A DNA stretch of 64,000 nucleotides from Brevibacillus brevis. Lineage in GTDB: Bacteria > Bacillota > Bacilli > Brevibacillales > Brevibacillaceae. The translations under genes and the position numbers were made by a program. The stretch spans positions 2,803,501-2,867,500 of the forward strand of contig NZ_CP134050.1 in NCBI RefSeq assembly GCF_031583145.1, written 5' to 3'. The notes beneath the pieces were generated by a model. That model was given only the letters and a program-made list of their open reading frames with translations. It ran no database searches and was not told the origin of the DNA. Below are positions 52,348-61,968 of this stretch, piece after piece. How positions within the stretch are numbered: position 1 is the stretch's first letter; each line of letters opens with the position of its first letter.

Positions 52348-53229
52348 ATGGAAGGCACGGTGCCAAAAACGGTGCACAAAAAGGCCAGAAAACGGCGAAT
52401 CGTCACGAGGGCGCTCACCATTTTGATCGGAGCCTTGCTCGTCTCCGTCGGTCTGGAAATCTTTCTTGTCCCCAACAAAATCATCGATGGCGGAGTGACG
52501 GGCTTGTCCATCATGCTGTCCCATCTGACAGGCGTCAGACTTGGCGTATTTTTGTTTGTCCTCAATCTTCCTTTCCTCATCATCGGTTACAACCAGATCG
52601 GCAAGACGTTTGCTATCTCCACCCTGTTCGGCGTAGCGGTCATGTCACTCGGGACATCGCTCCTCATCCCGGTTCCCAGCTTGACCCACGATCTGTTGCT
52701 TTCTGCAGTTTTCGGCGGCATCATCGTCGGAATCGGCGTCGGCCTGGTCATCCGGGCCGGCGGGTCATTGGACGGTACGGAAATCGTCGCGATCCTCCTG
52801 ACGAAAAAAAGCCCGTTTTCCGTAGGCGAAGTCGTCATGTTTTTCAACATCTTCATCCTGGGCAGCGCGGGCTTCATTTTTGGCTGGGACCGGGCCATGT
52901 ACTCCCTGATCGCGTACTACATCGCCTACAAAATGATCGATCTGACCATGGTCGGTCTCGAGCAATCCCGATCGGTTTACATCATCAGCGACTACCCGGA
53001 GATGATCGGCGATACCCTGGCAGCTCGGCTCGGCCGGGGAATCACGTATTTGAGCGGCGAGGGTGGATATTCCGGAGAGGACAAGAAGGTCATTTTTTGT
53101 GTCATTACCCGTCTGGAAGAAGCCAAGCTCAAGTCCATCGTAGAGGAAATCGACCCTACCGCCTTCCTGGCGATCGGCCATATCCACGATGTGTCCGGTG
53201 GCCGCTTCAAAAAGAAAAAGATCCATTGA
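52348..53229 (+). CDS. YitT family membrane protein (DUF161 + DUF2179)
   Basis: About 293 residues. Five to six membrane helices lie in residues about 20-205 (LTILIGALLVSVGLEIFLVPN, GVTGLSIMLSHLTG, GSLDGTEIVAILLTKK), followed by a cytoplasmic DUF2179 domain (SRSVYIISDYPEMIGDTLAARLGRGITYLSGEGGYSG, VIFCVITRLEEAKLKSIVEEIDPTAFLAI). Members in Bacillales are numerous and uncharacterised. The first ATG (52339) touches its ribosome site; ATG 52348 has GGAAGG at 9 bases. Monocistronic. Confidence 0.87.
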   Translation: MEGTVPKTVHKKARKRRIVTRALTILIGALLVSVGLEIFLVPNKIIDGGVTGLSIMLSHLTGVRLGVFLFVLNLPFLIIGYNQIGKTFAISTLFGVAVMSLGTSLLIPVPSLTHDLLLSAVFGGIIVGIGVGLVIRAGGSLDGTEIVAILLTKKSPFSVGEVVMFFNIFILGSAGFIFGWDRAMYSLIAYYIAYKMIDLTMVGLEQSRSVYIISDYPEMIGDTLAARLGRGITYLSGEGGYSGEDKKVIFCVITRLEEAKLKSIVEEIDPTAFLAIGHIHDVSGGRFKKKKIH

Positions 53230-53380
53230 ACAGCATCCTCACGCAGCTCCTTTGCGGCAGGCAGCACAGACTGCAGGCATGGGAGCTTTGAAAAGCATTA
53301 TTTTTCAGAACCTTGTAAATCGATTGTTGATTTTTAACCATTTCGAATTTATGATTAATCTATTAAAAATGAAATCAACA

Positions 53381-53395
53381 TTCCGAAATTCGGAA
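53381..53395 (+). promoter_or_regulatory. Perfect palindrome, candidate IclR operator
   Basis: TTCCGAAATTCGGAA lies 32 bp before the start of the giant peptidase gene. The half site TTCGGAA recurs before the IclR gene (58652-58658) and in a direct repeat before pxpB (60205-60232). Confidence 0.72.
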
Positions 53396-53427
53396 CACGA
53401 ACAAGGCCGATGAAAAGGATGATGACC

Positions 53428-56400
53428 ATGCACGTAAGCACCCTATGGAGCAATCAAGGCCTCTTTTTCTCCCTGAATGGCCAAACGGCCCCAAAAGGCA
53501 TTCGGACTCGCTTGACCATTCCGTCGCAAATGACGGTCTGGGAAGCGGCGGCGGTCGTAGAATTTGCCGGAAGAATCGGGTATCATCTGCCGGATTTGCC
53601 GCTGCCGGTCTATGAAAACATGTTTCAGACGGACCAGCTCGACAAGAACGGGCATATGCTCCTGTCGTCCTCTGAAAAGTTTCACCTCGTCATGGGGCAC
53701 AACTGGGATTGGCTTGCGAAAGTTATAGGGGAGCCCATCCGAGAGTTGGAATCGGTACGGCAGGAAGGTCGGCAGGAAGGTCGGCAGGAGAGCGGCATCC
53801 TTCTGCTCGTTCGGCAGGAATCACGAACGATACTGGTCGTCACGGGGACATCGCCGCAAATGACACTGCACGCTGCACGCGCACTTGTGACGGAGCGAAC
53901 GGGAGCCGACGCTCTCGAAGCAGCGGTTCCACTTCTCATACCGCCAGTCGTGTCCTTCCATCCATCGGGATCTGCCGAACAGCCAGCAGAAAACAGGCAG
54001 CTTTTCTCCCTGCACAACTTGTTTACGACGGAAGGAATTTTCCGACAGCGAGAGGGAGAATTGCCATCCACACTGGACGTCAGCCTGGCGGTAGGCACGC
54101 CGCGGCACGAGGAAACAGTCGCCTTGGTCGAGCTTGCCGCGAGAATGGCGCAAGCGGCTGGCTCTGTCTGCTTCCCCATGACGCATACGGCTGGCGAGGA
54201 GGGGCGTCGGGATCGTTTCGCCATCGAGATCGACACGGCTGTGCAAAGTGAATCGGAATTGTCTCTCGCCTTGCTGGATGATCGGCATGCGCTCAGACTG
54301 ATCAGTCACTCATCTCGGCTGGTGCCCTTTGTCCGCGAGCTGATCGCAGAGGGACTGGAACCACTGGACGGCTGGGAGCGGGATACGTGGCGCCATCGCT
54401 TCGCTGCCCTGAAGAGCGGCTGTATGGACATTGCGCTTCGAGCGCAGCTCGGAATGCAAGCGTTTACTCGAAACCGCTCGGGACAGCTTCGCGAGCTGCA
54501 GCTTCCCGAGCATCTCGCCCAACCGGTGGAGCTGTGGCAGAACTACGTAGCCGTAAATGGGGAAGATGATCCGGTTTCCATCGTGACCGAGCCGGCTGAG
54601 CCAATATACACGGCGAAATGGGACGATCCTGGTGAACTGGAGGAGATGGAGAAGTATGTGAGCGATGCGGTCGGTACGCTCCTGGGAACACTCCTGCCGG
54701 GCACGGAACTGGATATTGAAGTGACGACGACCTCCAGCGAGCGTACCTTCCGGGAATGGTCCGGGCGGGTTCAATCGCACATCCGCGAAAAATGGGGAGT
54801 ATCTGCGCGGCTGGTATTCCGGGACGCCAACAAATCCGGTTTGAACTGGGCCATGCAGGAAGTCTTGCCCCAGATCAAAACAATGGCGGACGTACAGCGT
54901 GTCGAACTGCGGACCCGGGCATTTCGGCCAAGCGACAAGCATCTCGACCTCGTGCATCGCTTTTTGCAAGAGCTGTATCCGTTTGACGCGATCCTGTCGG
55001 CTGAGCTCGGTCTGCCGATCGAACAAATTGCCCTTCGTCTGGATGAGGACGCAGAGGCACCGATGTTCTCGGCAGCAGCCTTTGGCCACGATGGCGTCGA
55101 GCTGAAAGTGTGGAGCTGGGAAGGGTGGGCGGAAAGCCTTCTGTACATGCCGGATCAGTCGAAGCGGGGGTATGTGATGGTGCCGTTTGCAGGTGTCCGC
55201 CTGCATGAGGCGGCAACGGGCCGCGAGCTCGCGAGCCAATCTTTCCCGACCAACCCGTATCGGTTCTGGAAATGGTATCAGCAGGTCGTGCTGCCCGAGG
55301 TATTGGAACGAGTCGGGAAGAATCAGGGTGTGCCCAAGTTTTCACGGCTGGAATGCCATGTAGGGATGGATGCGGTGGAGAAAAAGGTGCCCCATCTGGA
55401 AGAGAACAGCTCGGTCATGGAAGCCTTGCACGAAGACATCTACTTCTACACCTTGCACGCCATGCACGATCACGGGAAAAAGGCAGGCGACCCGGAATGG
55501 GACGCGCCGGGAGGAATCTTGCCCTTCATGCACGTGGAGCAAGGCGGCAGGCCTTGGGCAAGCGTCGCCCTGTACGCTTTTCCGAACGACCACCGGATAC
55601 AAGTCGCGGACAGTCAGCAGCAAACAGAAACACTCACACCTATTCCTGCGGCCTTGTTCGAGGGAGCGAGAATCACAGCCTTGTCTCGGGCGGACAAGCA
55701 ACGGTCTTTCTCCATCGAAGGATTGGCGGAGCGGCAGCTGCAGGAAAGCTGTGCGGATTGGCTGGCTTCCTCCTCCCAAAAAGCGATCGTGGCATCGATG
55801 GACAAGAGGGGTTCAGGACATAGAGGAGAGAAATCGATTGGCGAAGACCTTTTCGTAAACGAGGATGTCCACAATTGGCTGGAAAGCAACAGGAAAGCCA
55901 TTTTGGGCCAGGTAACCCCCATTGATTTCTCCCTGAACGGCCGCTGGCTCTGGATGGTCGAACTGTTTGGGCAAAAAATCGGCGCCGGGATGTCTTCGCG
56001 CCCGGAAAAACATGGATTGTACAAGCCGACCTTTTTCATCAATGCCAGACATCACGCCAACGAAGTGTCCAGCACGAACGCCGCTTTGCAGTTCATCGAT
56101 CAGCTCAATAGGGAACCACAGCTGCTCGAATCCGTCAATCTGGTAATCGTCCCGCTGGAGAATGCGGACGGTGCTGCTTTGCACGCCCGGATGGCGGAGG
56201 AAAATCCGTGCTGGAAGCTGCATGCGGCCCGCTACAATGCGTGCGGCCTCGAATTCGCCAAGTATCGGTTCCAGGACGATGTTCCGTTCGGAGAAAGTCG
56301 GGTCTACCCCAAAGTGTGGGAGCGCTGGGCACCGGATATTGTTCTCGACGACCACGGAATCCCGTCCCACGAATGGATCCAGCCGTTTAGCGGGTACCAT

Positions 56401-56916
56401 AGCCCTCCGAGATTCCCGGTTTCCTACTGGATCCCGAGTGCGCGCATGTACACCATCTGGCGGGAGCTCACCGAAGCGTCGCCTAGGCAAAAGGAAGCTT
56501 ACGAATCGCTCCGTACCTTCCTAACGAAAAGGCTGGATGCGGATCAGGCTGTTGCCGCCGACAACAAAGACTGGCTCCGAACGTACGAACGGTGGGGGAA
56601 TGATTTCGATCCCGTCCACTTCCCGATCGAACTGTCAAACGGCAGCATCGCTTATACGCGCGATAGTCCAATCAATCGCGCATCTCATGATCTTATCGAG
56701 CGTTTCCCGGAATGGGTGACTGCGGATCTGATGACGGAGGTCAATGACGAGACCGTCTATGGAAAAGAGCTTTCTGCATGCAGGCACGCCCACCATGTCG
56801 TGCATCAGGCGATCGCGGACTGGATGAAGGACAGGCCAATCCAGCTGCGCCAGATCAAGCAGCTCATGCCGAATGGGACGACCCGGATCGGCTTGGAGCG
56901 CTCCAGACCCTTGTAG
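53428..56916 (+). CDS. Very large M14-like metallopeptidase of the pyroglutamate cluster
   Basis: About 1162 residues, no signal peptide or membrane helix, so cytoplasmic. The C-terminal third resembles an M14 carboxypeptidase: FINARHHANEVSSTNAALQFI holds the zinc motif HxxE (H876, E879), and LDDHG (H976) is the likely third ligand. The first 800 residues show no known domain; KLFSLHNLFTTEG-like and WEGWAESLLYMP blocks recur in related large peptidases. Residues about 111-121 are an RQEG tandem repeat. AAAAGG is 9 bases before ATG 53428; ATGs at 53410, 53419 and 53422 are alternatives. First gene of the IclR-linked cluster. Confidence 0.8.
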   Translation: MHVSTLWSNQGLFFSLNGQTAPKGIRTRLTIPSQMTVWEAAAVVEFAGRIGYHLPDLPLPVYENMFQTDQLDKNGHMLLSSSEKFHLVMGHNWDWLAKVIGEPIRELESVRQEGRQEGRQESGILLLVRQESRTILVVTGTSPQMTLHAARALVTERTGADALEAAVPLLIPPVVSFHPSGSAEQPAENRQLFSLHNLFTTEGIFRQREGELPSTLDVSLAVGTPRHEETVALVELAARMAQAAGSVCFPMTHTAGEEGRRDRFAIEIDTAVQSESELSLALLDDRHALRLISHSSRLVPFVRELIAEGLEPLDGWERDTWRHRFAALKSGCMDIALRAQLGMQAFTRNRSGQLRELQLPEHLAQPVELWQNYVAVNGEDDPVSIVTEPAEPIYTAKWDDPGELEEMEKYVSDAVGTLLGTLLPGTELDIEVTTTSSERTFREWSGRVQSHIREKWGVSARLVFRDANKSGLNWAMQEVLPQIKTMADVQRVELRTRAFRPSDKHLDLVHRFLQELYPFDAILSAELGLPIEQIALRLDEDAEAPMFSAAAFGHDGVELKVWSWEGWAESLLYMPDQSKRGYVMVPFAGVRLHEAATGRELASQSFPTNPYRFWKWYQQVVLPEVLERVGKNQGVPKFSRLECHVGMDAVEKKVPHLEENSSVMEALHEDIYFYTLHAMHDHGKKAGDPEWDAPGGILPFMHVEQGGRPWASVALYAFPNDHRIQVADSQQQTETLTPIPAALFEGARITALSRADKQRSFSIEGLAERQLQESCADWLASSSQKAIVASMDKRGSGHRGEKSIGEDLFVNEDVHNWLESNRKAILGQVTPIDFSLNGRWLWMVELFGQKIGAGMSSRPEKHGLYKPTFFINARHHANEVSSTNAALQFIDQLNREPQLLESVNLVIVPLENADGAALHARMAEENPCWKLHAARYNACGLEFAKYRFQDDVPFGESRVYPKVWERWAPDIVLDDHGIPSHEWIQPFSGYHSPPRFPVSYWIPSARMYTIWRELTEASPRQKEAYESLRTFLTKRLDADQAVAADNKDWLRTYERWGNDFDPVHFPIELSNGSIAYTRDSPINRASHDLIERFPEWVTADLMTEVNDETVYGKELSACRHAHHVVHQAIADWMKDRPIQLRQIKQLMPNGTTRIGLERSRPL
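53758..53790 (+). repeat. In-frame 12-bp tandem repeat in the giant peptidase gene
   Basis: CGGCAGGAAGGT at 53758-53769 and again at 53770-53781, then a partial third copy to 53790. Each unit encodes RQEG, so copy-number change would not break the frame. Confidence 0.9.
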
Positions 56917-56965
56917 GGTCACGAACACCTATCCATATACACCGCAGATTGAAGGGGGTTTTATC

Positions 56966-57664
56966 ATGGTTCTGATTGGCGTCGCGATTGTTATCATCGG
57001 TTTCATCGTCCGGTTAAATCCACTGTTGGTCGTAACCGTAGCAGGTCTCGTCACGGGGCTTGTCGCCCAGCAATCCTTATACGATATCATCGAGCAATTC
57101 GGCAAGGCGTTTACGACCAACCGCTACATGGCGATTTTTATCGCCACGCTTCCCGTCATCGGCCTGTTGGAACGATATGGCCTCCGCGAACAGGCCGAAG
57201 CCATCGTCTCCAAAATCAAGGCAGCGACGGCGGGCCGCATCATCAATGTCTACTTTTTCATTCGGGAAGTGGCAGCCGTGTTCGGACTGACGTCCATCGG
57301 CGGACATGCCCAGATGGTCCGCCCGTTGGTAGCACCGATGGCGGAAGGGGCGGCAGAAGCCAAGTACGGAAAAGACATTCCGGACGACGTTCGCCAAAAA
57401 ATTCGCGCACACTCCGCAGCAGCCGACAACATCGGAGTATTTTTCGGGGAAGATGTCTTTATTGCCATTGGCGCCATCTTGCTGATGAAAGGCTTCTTCG
57501 ATCAGAACAACATCCCGTCCGATCCGCTCAAGATGGCCATGTGGGCGATTCCGACCGCGATCGCAGCGCTCATTGTGCACAGCATCCGCTTGTATATGCT
57601 CGATCGATCGCTGGATCGCAGACTGGGCCAATCCAACAAGAAAGCCGTAGGAAAGGGGGAATAG
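56966..57664 (+). CDS. DUF969 family membrane protein
   Basis: 232 residues with about six membrane segments (VLIGVAIVIIGFIVRLNPLLVV, YMAIFIATLPVIGLLERYGL, VYFFIREVAAVFGLTSIGGHAQMVRPLVAPMAEGAAEA, DVFIAIGAILLMKGFF). DUF969 is a permease-like family of unknown substrate that regularly pairs with DUF979. GAAGGGGG precedes ATG 56966, 49 bp after the peptidase gene. With the next gene it probably forms the transporter of this cluster, most likely for 5-oxoproline or pyroglutamyl peptides. Confidence 0.87.
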   Translation: MVLIGVAIVIIGFIVRLNPLLVVTVAGLVTGLVAQQSLYDIIEQFGKAFTTNRYMAIFIATLPVIGLLERYGLREQAEAIVSKIKAATAGRIINVYFFIREVAAVFGLTSIGGHAQMVRPLVAPMAEGAAEAKYGKDIPDDVRQKIRAHSAAADNIGVFFGEDVFIAIGAILLMKGFFDQNNIPSDPLKMAMWAIPTAIAALIVHSIRLYMLDRSLDRRLGQSNKKAVGKGE

Positions 57665-57668
57665 CTCC

Positions 57669-58622
57669 ATGTTCATCTCGATGGAGGCCGTATACGTCTA
57701 TCTCGGTTTGTTCACCGTACTAGGTAGTTTGTTCACTTTCCGCGATCAAAAAAATCCGCGGCGCGTCACGTCCGGATTGTTCTATCTTCTTTACGGAATC
57801 ACCTTGATGCTCGGCAGCATCATCCCACCGTTTGTCATGGGTCTTCTGGTCATCGTCATGGTCATCATCGTTGGGACAGGCGGCCTCAAGGTAGGCAGCT
57901 ACGGGGAGGCGAGCAGCGAGGAGCGCCAGCAAAACCGCAAGCGCCTGGGCAACAAGCTGCTGCTGCCTGCGCTGCTCATCCCGATCATCACGATTCTCGG
58001 GACGACCGGACTGAAAGATGTGAAGATCGGGGACATGTTTATCCTGGATCAGAAGAACATCACGCTCGTATCTCTGGCGATCGCTACTCTTATTGCTCTC
58101 ATCGTGGGCATCATGATGACCAAGAGCAATCCGATGACGCCTGTCAAAGAATCTCGGCGCCTGCTGGAGGCAATCGGCTGGGCAGCTGTGCTGCCGCAGA
58201 TGCTGGCAACGCTCGGTACGATTTTTACCAGCGCAGGTGTCGGGAAAGTCGTTTCGGACCTGGTGAGCACCATCATTCCGACGCATTCCCTGTTCTGGGT
58301 GGTCTTCGCGTATTGCGTAGGGATGGCCCTGTTCACCATGATCATGGGCAATGCCTTCGCCGCTTTTCCGGTCATGACGGCGGGGATTGCCGTGCCGCTG
58401 CTGATCGGCCAGTTCGGCGTAGATGCCAACCACTTGGCGGCCATCGGGATGTTCGCGGGGTATTGCGGCACCCTGATGACACCGATGGCGGCGAACTTCA
58501 ATATCGTTCCCGCGGCGCTGCTCGACTTGAAAGACAAGAACCACGTCATTCGAGTCCAGATCCCAACTGCGCTGATTCTCCTTTGCTTCAACATCGCGCT
58601 GCTTTATTTTATTTCGCTCTAG
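57669..58622 (+). CDS. DUF979 family membrane protein
   Basis: 317 residues with about nine hydrophobic segments (VYVYLGLFTVLGSLFTF, VMGLLVIVMVIIVGTGGL, LLLPALLIPIITILGTTGL, and a C-terminal half-inverted repeat GMALFTMIMGNAFAAFPVMTAGIAVPLLIG). Asn-rich NAFAAFPVMTAG and CGTLMTPMAANFN resemble re-entrant substrate-binding hairpins of ion-transporter superfamily permeases. It starts 4 bp after the DUF969 stop and clearly belongs to the same unit. Substrate inferred from context only. Confidence 0.87.
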   Translation: MFISMEAVYVYLGLFTVLGSLFTFRDQKNPRRVTSGLFYLLYGITLMLGSIIPPFVMGLLVIVMVIIVGTGGLKVGSYGEASSEERQQNRKRLGNKLLLPALLIPIITILGTTGLKDVKIGDMFILDQKNITLVSLAIATLIALIVGIMMTKSNPMTPVKESRRLLEAIGWAAVLPQMLATLGTIFTSAGVGKVVSDLVSTIIPTHSLFWVVFAYCVGMALFTMIMGNAFAAFPVMTAGIAVPLLIGQFGVDANHLAAIGMFAGYCGTLMTPMAANFNIVPAALLDLKDKNHVIRVQIPTALILLCFNIALLYFISL

Positions 58623-58651
58623 ACGGTATGATCGGCGGAACTATGTCGCGA

Positions 58652-58658
58652 TTCGGAA
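58652..58658 (+). promoter_or_regulatory. IclR operator half site before the regulator gene
   Basis: TTCGGAA lies 48 bp before the IclR start and equals half of the palindrome at 53381-53395. Confidence 0.45.
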
Positions 58659-58705
58659 ACAAATGATAAAATATGGACAAATCGTACCAAACACGGGGGA
58701 CGTCC

Positions 58706-59488
58706 ATGATTCAGAACAAAAACAAGACCGTGGTGAAGTCGATGGAGCTGCTCAATCTGTTCATTGAGCACTCCCGGCTCAGCCTCAATGAAATGGTAGA
58801 GCTGACAGGCATCCCGAAGACGTCGATCCATCGGATGGTAGGCTCCCTGGAGGGCATGGATTTCCTGCAGAAAGGGGAGGACGGAAAGTACTCCCTCGGA
58901 CTGTTGTTCCTGCAGTTCGGCCAATTGGTTTCGGAGCGGCTGGATATACGCCAGATCGCGCTGCCTGCCATGACGGCCTTGCGAGATCGAGTGGAAGAGG
59001 CAGTCAATCTTACCGTTCGGGATGGGAAGGAAGCCATCTACGTCGAAAAGCTCGATACGCCCCACCCAGTGCGGCTCTACACGAAGATCGGGAGAAGGTC
59101 TCCGCTGTACGCGGGAGCCTGCTCAAGGATTATCCTGTCGTTCTTGGAGGAAAAAGAGATCGAGCGTTATTTGCAAGAGGTCGAGCTGATCCCGATTGGC
59201 CTTGGCACCATCACGGACAAGGAGCAGCTTTGCGGCGAAATCAAAAAGGCGCGCGAAAAAGGATATACGATCAGCTACTCCGAATTGGAAAATGATACGG
59301 TATCCATCGCAGCACCCATTTTCGACCATACATCCCGATTGGCAGGCGGTCTGAGCATCGCCGGCCCGCAGGTGAGATTTGGCGAAGACCGGATTCCCGC
59401 GCTGGTCCTCGAGCTGCAGAAAGCGGCGGAGGAAATATCGCGGGAGCTCGGCTGGCGCGGCGCACGGCAGCTGGACAAACACCGCTGA
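58706..59488 (+). CDS. IclR family transcriptional regulator
   Basis: 260 residues. N-terminal winged helix ([58 protein letters not shown]) and C-terminal effector domain ([70 protein letters not shown]). The ATG at 58706 is 5 bases after GGGGGA. Lying amid 5-oxoproline genes and near three TTCGGAA motif sites, it probably controls them, with 5-oxoproline or a derivative as ligand. Confidence 0.9.
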   Translation: MIQNKNKTVVKSMELLNLFIEHSRLSLNEMVELTGIPKTSIHRMVGSLEGMDFLQKGEDGKYSLGLLFLQFGQLVSERLDIRQIALPAMTALRDRVEEAVNLTVRDGKEAIYVEKLDTPHPVRLYTKIGRRSPLYAGACSRIILSFLEEKEIERYLQEVELIPIGLGTITDKEQLCGEIKKAREKGYTISYSELENDTVSIAAPIFDHTSRLAGGLSIAGPQVRFGEDRIPALVLELQKAAEEISRELGWRGARQLDKHR

Positions 59489-59517
59489 CCTCATTTATTT
59501 TGGAAAGGAGACGTGTC

Positions 59518-60165
59518 ATGAAGACGATACTCGTAACCGGATTTGACCCGTTCGGCGGGGAGCCGATCAATCCCGCCTGGGAATCGGTAAAGCGTCTCTC
59601 GGAAGGATCATACGAAAACTATAAAGTGGAAGTACGGCAAATGCCTACCGTCTTTGACAAATCACTGGAATGCCTGTATGCGGCGATCGACGAGACGAGG
59701 CCAGACCTCGTGATTTGCGTCGGACAGGCGGGCGGCCGGCCGGACATTACCGTAGAGCGCGTGGCCATCAACGTGAACGATGCCCGCATTCCCGACAACG
59801 AAGGAAACCAGCCGATCGATACTCCGATCGTGGAGGGAGGGCCAACCGCATACTGGTCGACGCTGCCGATCAAAGCGATCGTCAAGGAATTGCGCGATCA
59901 GGGGGTACCTGCTTCGGTCTCGCAAACAGCCGGAACATTTGTATGCAACCACCTTTTCTATGGTTTGATGCATGTGCTGGCTTTGAAGTATCCCGAAACC
60001 CGAGGCGGATTTATCCACATCCCATACCTGCCGCAGCAGGCAGCTAGGTTGGCAGGCCAGCCGAGCATGGCGGTAGAGACGATTGAAAAGGGTCTGCGGA
60101 TTGCGATAGAAACGGCTCTCTCCCACGAGAATGATATCGTGGCAGTCGGTGGACAAATCAGTTAA
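59518..60165 (+). CDS. pcp: Pyroglutamyl-peptidase I
   Basis: 215 residues, C15 family. The catalytic triad is Glu80 (TVERVAIN), Cys143 ([10 protein letters not shown]) and His167 ([10 protein letters not shown]), one residue off the classical Bacillus numbering. It removes N-terminal pyroglutamate from peptides in the cytoplasm and releases 5-oxoproline. The ATG at 59518 follows AAAGGAG, 29 bp after iclR. The terminator right after it separates it from pxpBCA, which have their own operator. Confidence 0.96.
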   Translation: MKTILVTGFDPFGGEPINPAWESVKRLSEGSYENYKVEVRQMPTVFDKSLECLYAAIDETRPDLVICVGQAGGRPDITVERVAINVNDARIPDNEGNQPIDTPIVEGGPTAYWSTLPIKAIVKELRDQGVPASVSQTAGTFVCNHLFYGLMHVLALKYPETRGGFIHIPYLPQQAARLAGQPSMAVETIEKGLRIAIETALSHENDIVAVGGQIS

Positions 60166-60167
60166 TC

Positions 60168-60192
60168 AAGAGGAGGAAATGCTCCTCTTTTC
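60168..60192 (+). terminator. Terminator between pcp and pxpB
   Basis: AAGAGGAG (60168-60175) pairs with CTCCTCTT (60182-60189), followed by TTCC. It starts 3 bp after the pcp stop. Confidence 0.7.
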
Positions 60193-60202
60193 CTTTACCT
60201 AA

Positions 60203-60234
60203 AATTCGGAACAATCGTACCGATAATCGGAACA
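60203..60234 (+). promoter_or_regulatory. Tandem IclR operator-like sites before pxpB
   Basis: AATTCGGAACA (60203-60213) and TAATCGGAACA (60224-60234) are direct repeats with 21-bp periodicity, two helical turns, and contain the same TTCGGAA/ATCGGAA core as the palindrome at 53381-53395. Confidence 0.62.
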
Positions 60235-60246
60235 GGAGGGGTGAAG

Positions 60247-60960
60247 TTGCAATACCATGAGTTCTTTCCTTTGGGGGATTCGGGTGTGGTCGTCAAACTG
60301 GGTACAACCATCGACCAGCATACCCACGAATCCGTAAAAAAGCTCTCCGTTTGCTTGCAGGAGGAGCCCTTTCCCGGAATGGTCGAGATCGTACCGGGCT
60401 TTACCACCGTCTCCATCTATTACGATCCCCTTGCCCTATACGACCCGAAAAGCGAACAGACTCCTTATGAGAAGGTCGTCGGATTGCTGGGCGAAATCAT
60501 CTCCCGCACGCAAAAGGGGAAGGCGCGGGAGCCGAGACTTGTGGAAATACCGGTATGCTACGGTGGAGAATACGGACCGGATCTGGAAGAGGTAGCCAGG
60601 CACAATGGGCTCGCACCTGACGAGGTCGTCCGCATCCATTCGGAGCAAAAGTACTTGGTGTACATGATCGGATTCGCGCCGGGGTTTCCCTATTTGGGCG
60701 GTCTGGACGAAAGAATCGCGACGCCGCGCCGAACGGCTCCCCGTACGGCCATCCCCAAAGGAAGCGTAGGAATCGGCGGCTCGCAAACCGGGATCTATCC
60801 CATCGTGAGCCCAGGCGGCTGGAATATCATCGGACGAACAGCCGTGCCGTTATTTCGCCCAGAGCAGCAGCCGCCGAGTCTGCTGCGTGCAGGAGATTTC
60901 GTACGTTTTCTCCCTGTATCGCCGGAAGAGTATGACGCACGAAGGGAGATGGCTCCATGA
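60247..60960 (+). CDS. pxpB: 5-oxoprolinase subunit B
   Basis: 237 residues. Carboxyltransferase domain of the KipI type: the core PGFTTVSIYYDP, VEIPVCYGGEYGPDLEEVA, YMIGFAPGFPYLGGLDERIATPRR, PKGSVGIGGSQTGIYP and SPGGWNIIGRT all match PxpB. With PxpA and PxpC it hydrolyses 5-oxoproline to glutamate using ATP. GTG 60241 directly abuts its AGGAGGG, so the TTG at 60247 is preferred. The stop overlaps pxpC. Confidence 0.93.
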   Translation: MQYHEFFPLGDSGVVVKLGTTIDQHTHESVKKLSVCLQEEPFPGMVEIVPGFTTVSIYYDPLALYDPKSEQTPYEKVVGLLGEIISRTQKGKAREPRLVEIPVCYGGEYGPDLEEVARHNGLAPDEVVRIHSEQKYLVYMIGFAPGFPYLGGLDERIATPRRTAPRTAIPKGSVGIGGSQTGIYPIVSPGGWNIIGRTAVPLFRPEQQPPSLLRAGDFVRFLPVSPEEYDARREMAP

Positions 60961-61964
60961 GCATGGAAGTGATTCAGCCAGGGGTCTGCACCACCGTCCA
61001 GGATCTGGGGAGATACGGATTTCAACAGCACGGGGTCATTGTCGGGGGCGCAATGGATCCACTGGCCATGCGCGTGGCGAATATGCTGGTGGGCAACCGG
61101 CAAAGGGATGCGGTGCTGGAGCTGACGCTGAAAGGGCCGAGCCTGCTTTTACAAAAGGATTTGCTCCTTGCAGTTTGCGGGGGAGATTTCGCACCCACTG
61201 TTGACGGCAAGCGGATCGCACCCAATCGCCCCGTATGGGTGAAACGCGGCAGCACCTTGCAATTTTCCCACGCCAAACAAGGCTGCCGAGCCTACTTGGC
61301 GGTCGCGGGCGGCTTCGATGTACCGATGCTCATGGACAGCCGCAGTACGAATTTCCGAAGCGGATTTGGCGGCTTCGAGGGGAGAATGCTGCAAGCCAAG
61401 GATGTGCTGTCGACGAGGCCGCCCGGGGAGTACAGCCGCCATCTTGCTTGCAATTACGCAGACGCGGCGGGCGAAAACGCATTTTCCCAGGCAGACTGGC
61501 ATGTTCCCAGATCGCTGTTTCCGTACATAGCGGAACCGGTTGTGCGGGTCATTCGCGGGGAGCAGTACAGCGGCTTCTCGACCGAGAGCCGGGAACGCTT
61601 TTGGAAGGAGCCGTTTCGCGTCACTCCCCAGTCCGATCGCATGGGTTATCGTCTCGACGGCCCCCCACTGACCCTCTCCTCGCCGTTGGAGATGACGAGC
61701 GAAGCGGTGACCGCAGGCACAATCCAGGTGCCGCCGAGTGGTCAACCGATCGTCCTGCTGGCAGACCGTCAGACGATCGGCGGGTATCCCAAAATCGGGT
61801 ATGTAGCCACGGTAGATTTGCCGATTTTTGCCCAGCTGAAACCAGGAGACGTGGTACGGTTCCGTGAGGTTTCTGTCGGGGAGGCGCAGCACGCTCTCTA
61901 TGCAAGAGAACGTGAGCTAAAACAGCTGCAGGTGGCGATGGAACTCACCACAGGATGGAGGTAA
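60957..61964 (+). CDS. pxpC: 5-oxoprolinase subunit C
   Basis: 335 residues, KipA-type carboxyltransferase. Conserved: [84 protein letters not shown] and [14 protein letters not shown]. It works with PxpB and PxpA. The ATG overlaps the pxpB stop by four bases, so the two are translationally coupled. Confidence 0.93.
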   Translation: MSMEVIQPGVCTTVQDLGRYGFQQHGVIVGGAMDPLAMRVANMLVGNRQRDAVLELTLKGPSLLLQKDLLLAVCGGDFAPTVDGKRIAPNRPVWVKRGSTLQFSHAKQGCRAYLAVAGGFDVPMLMDSRSTNFRSGFGGFEGRMLQAKDVLSTRPPGEYSRHLACNYADAAGENAFSQADWHVPRSLFPYIAEPVVRVIRGEQYSGFSTESRERFWKEPFRVTPQSDRMGYRLDGPPLTLSSPLEMTSEAVTAGTIQVPPSGQPIVLLADRQTIGGYPKIGYVATVDLPIFAQLKPGDVVRFREVSVGEAQHALYARERELKQLQVAMELTTGWR

Positions 61965-61968
61965 ACGG

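Noticed and set aside
53758..53790. Tandem repeat considered as a CRISPR-like or mobile repeat
   Set aside because: It is a continuous 12-bp in-frame repeat without spacers inside a coding region.
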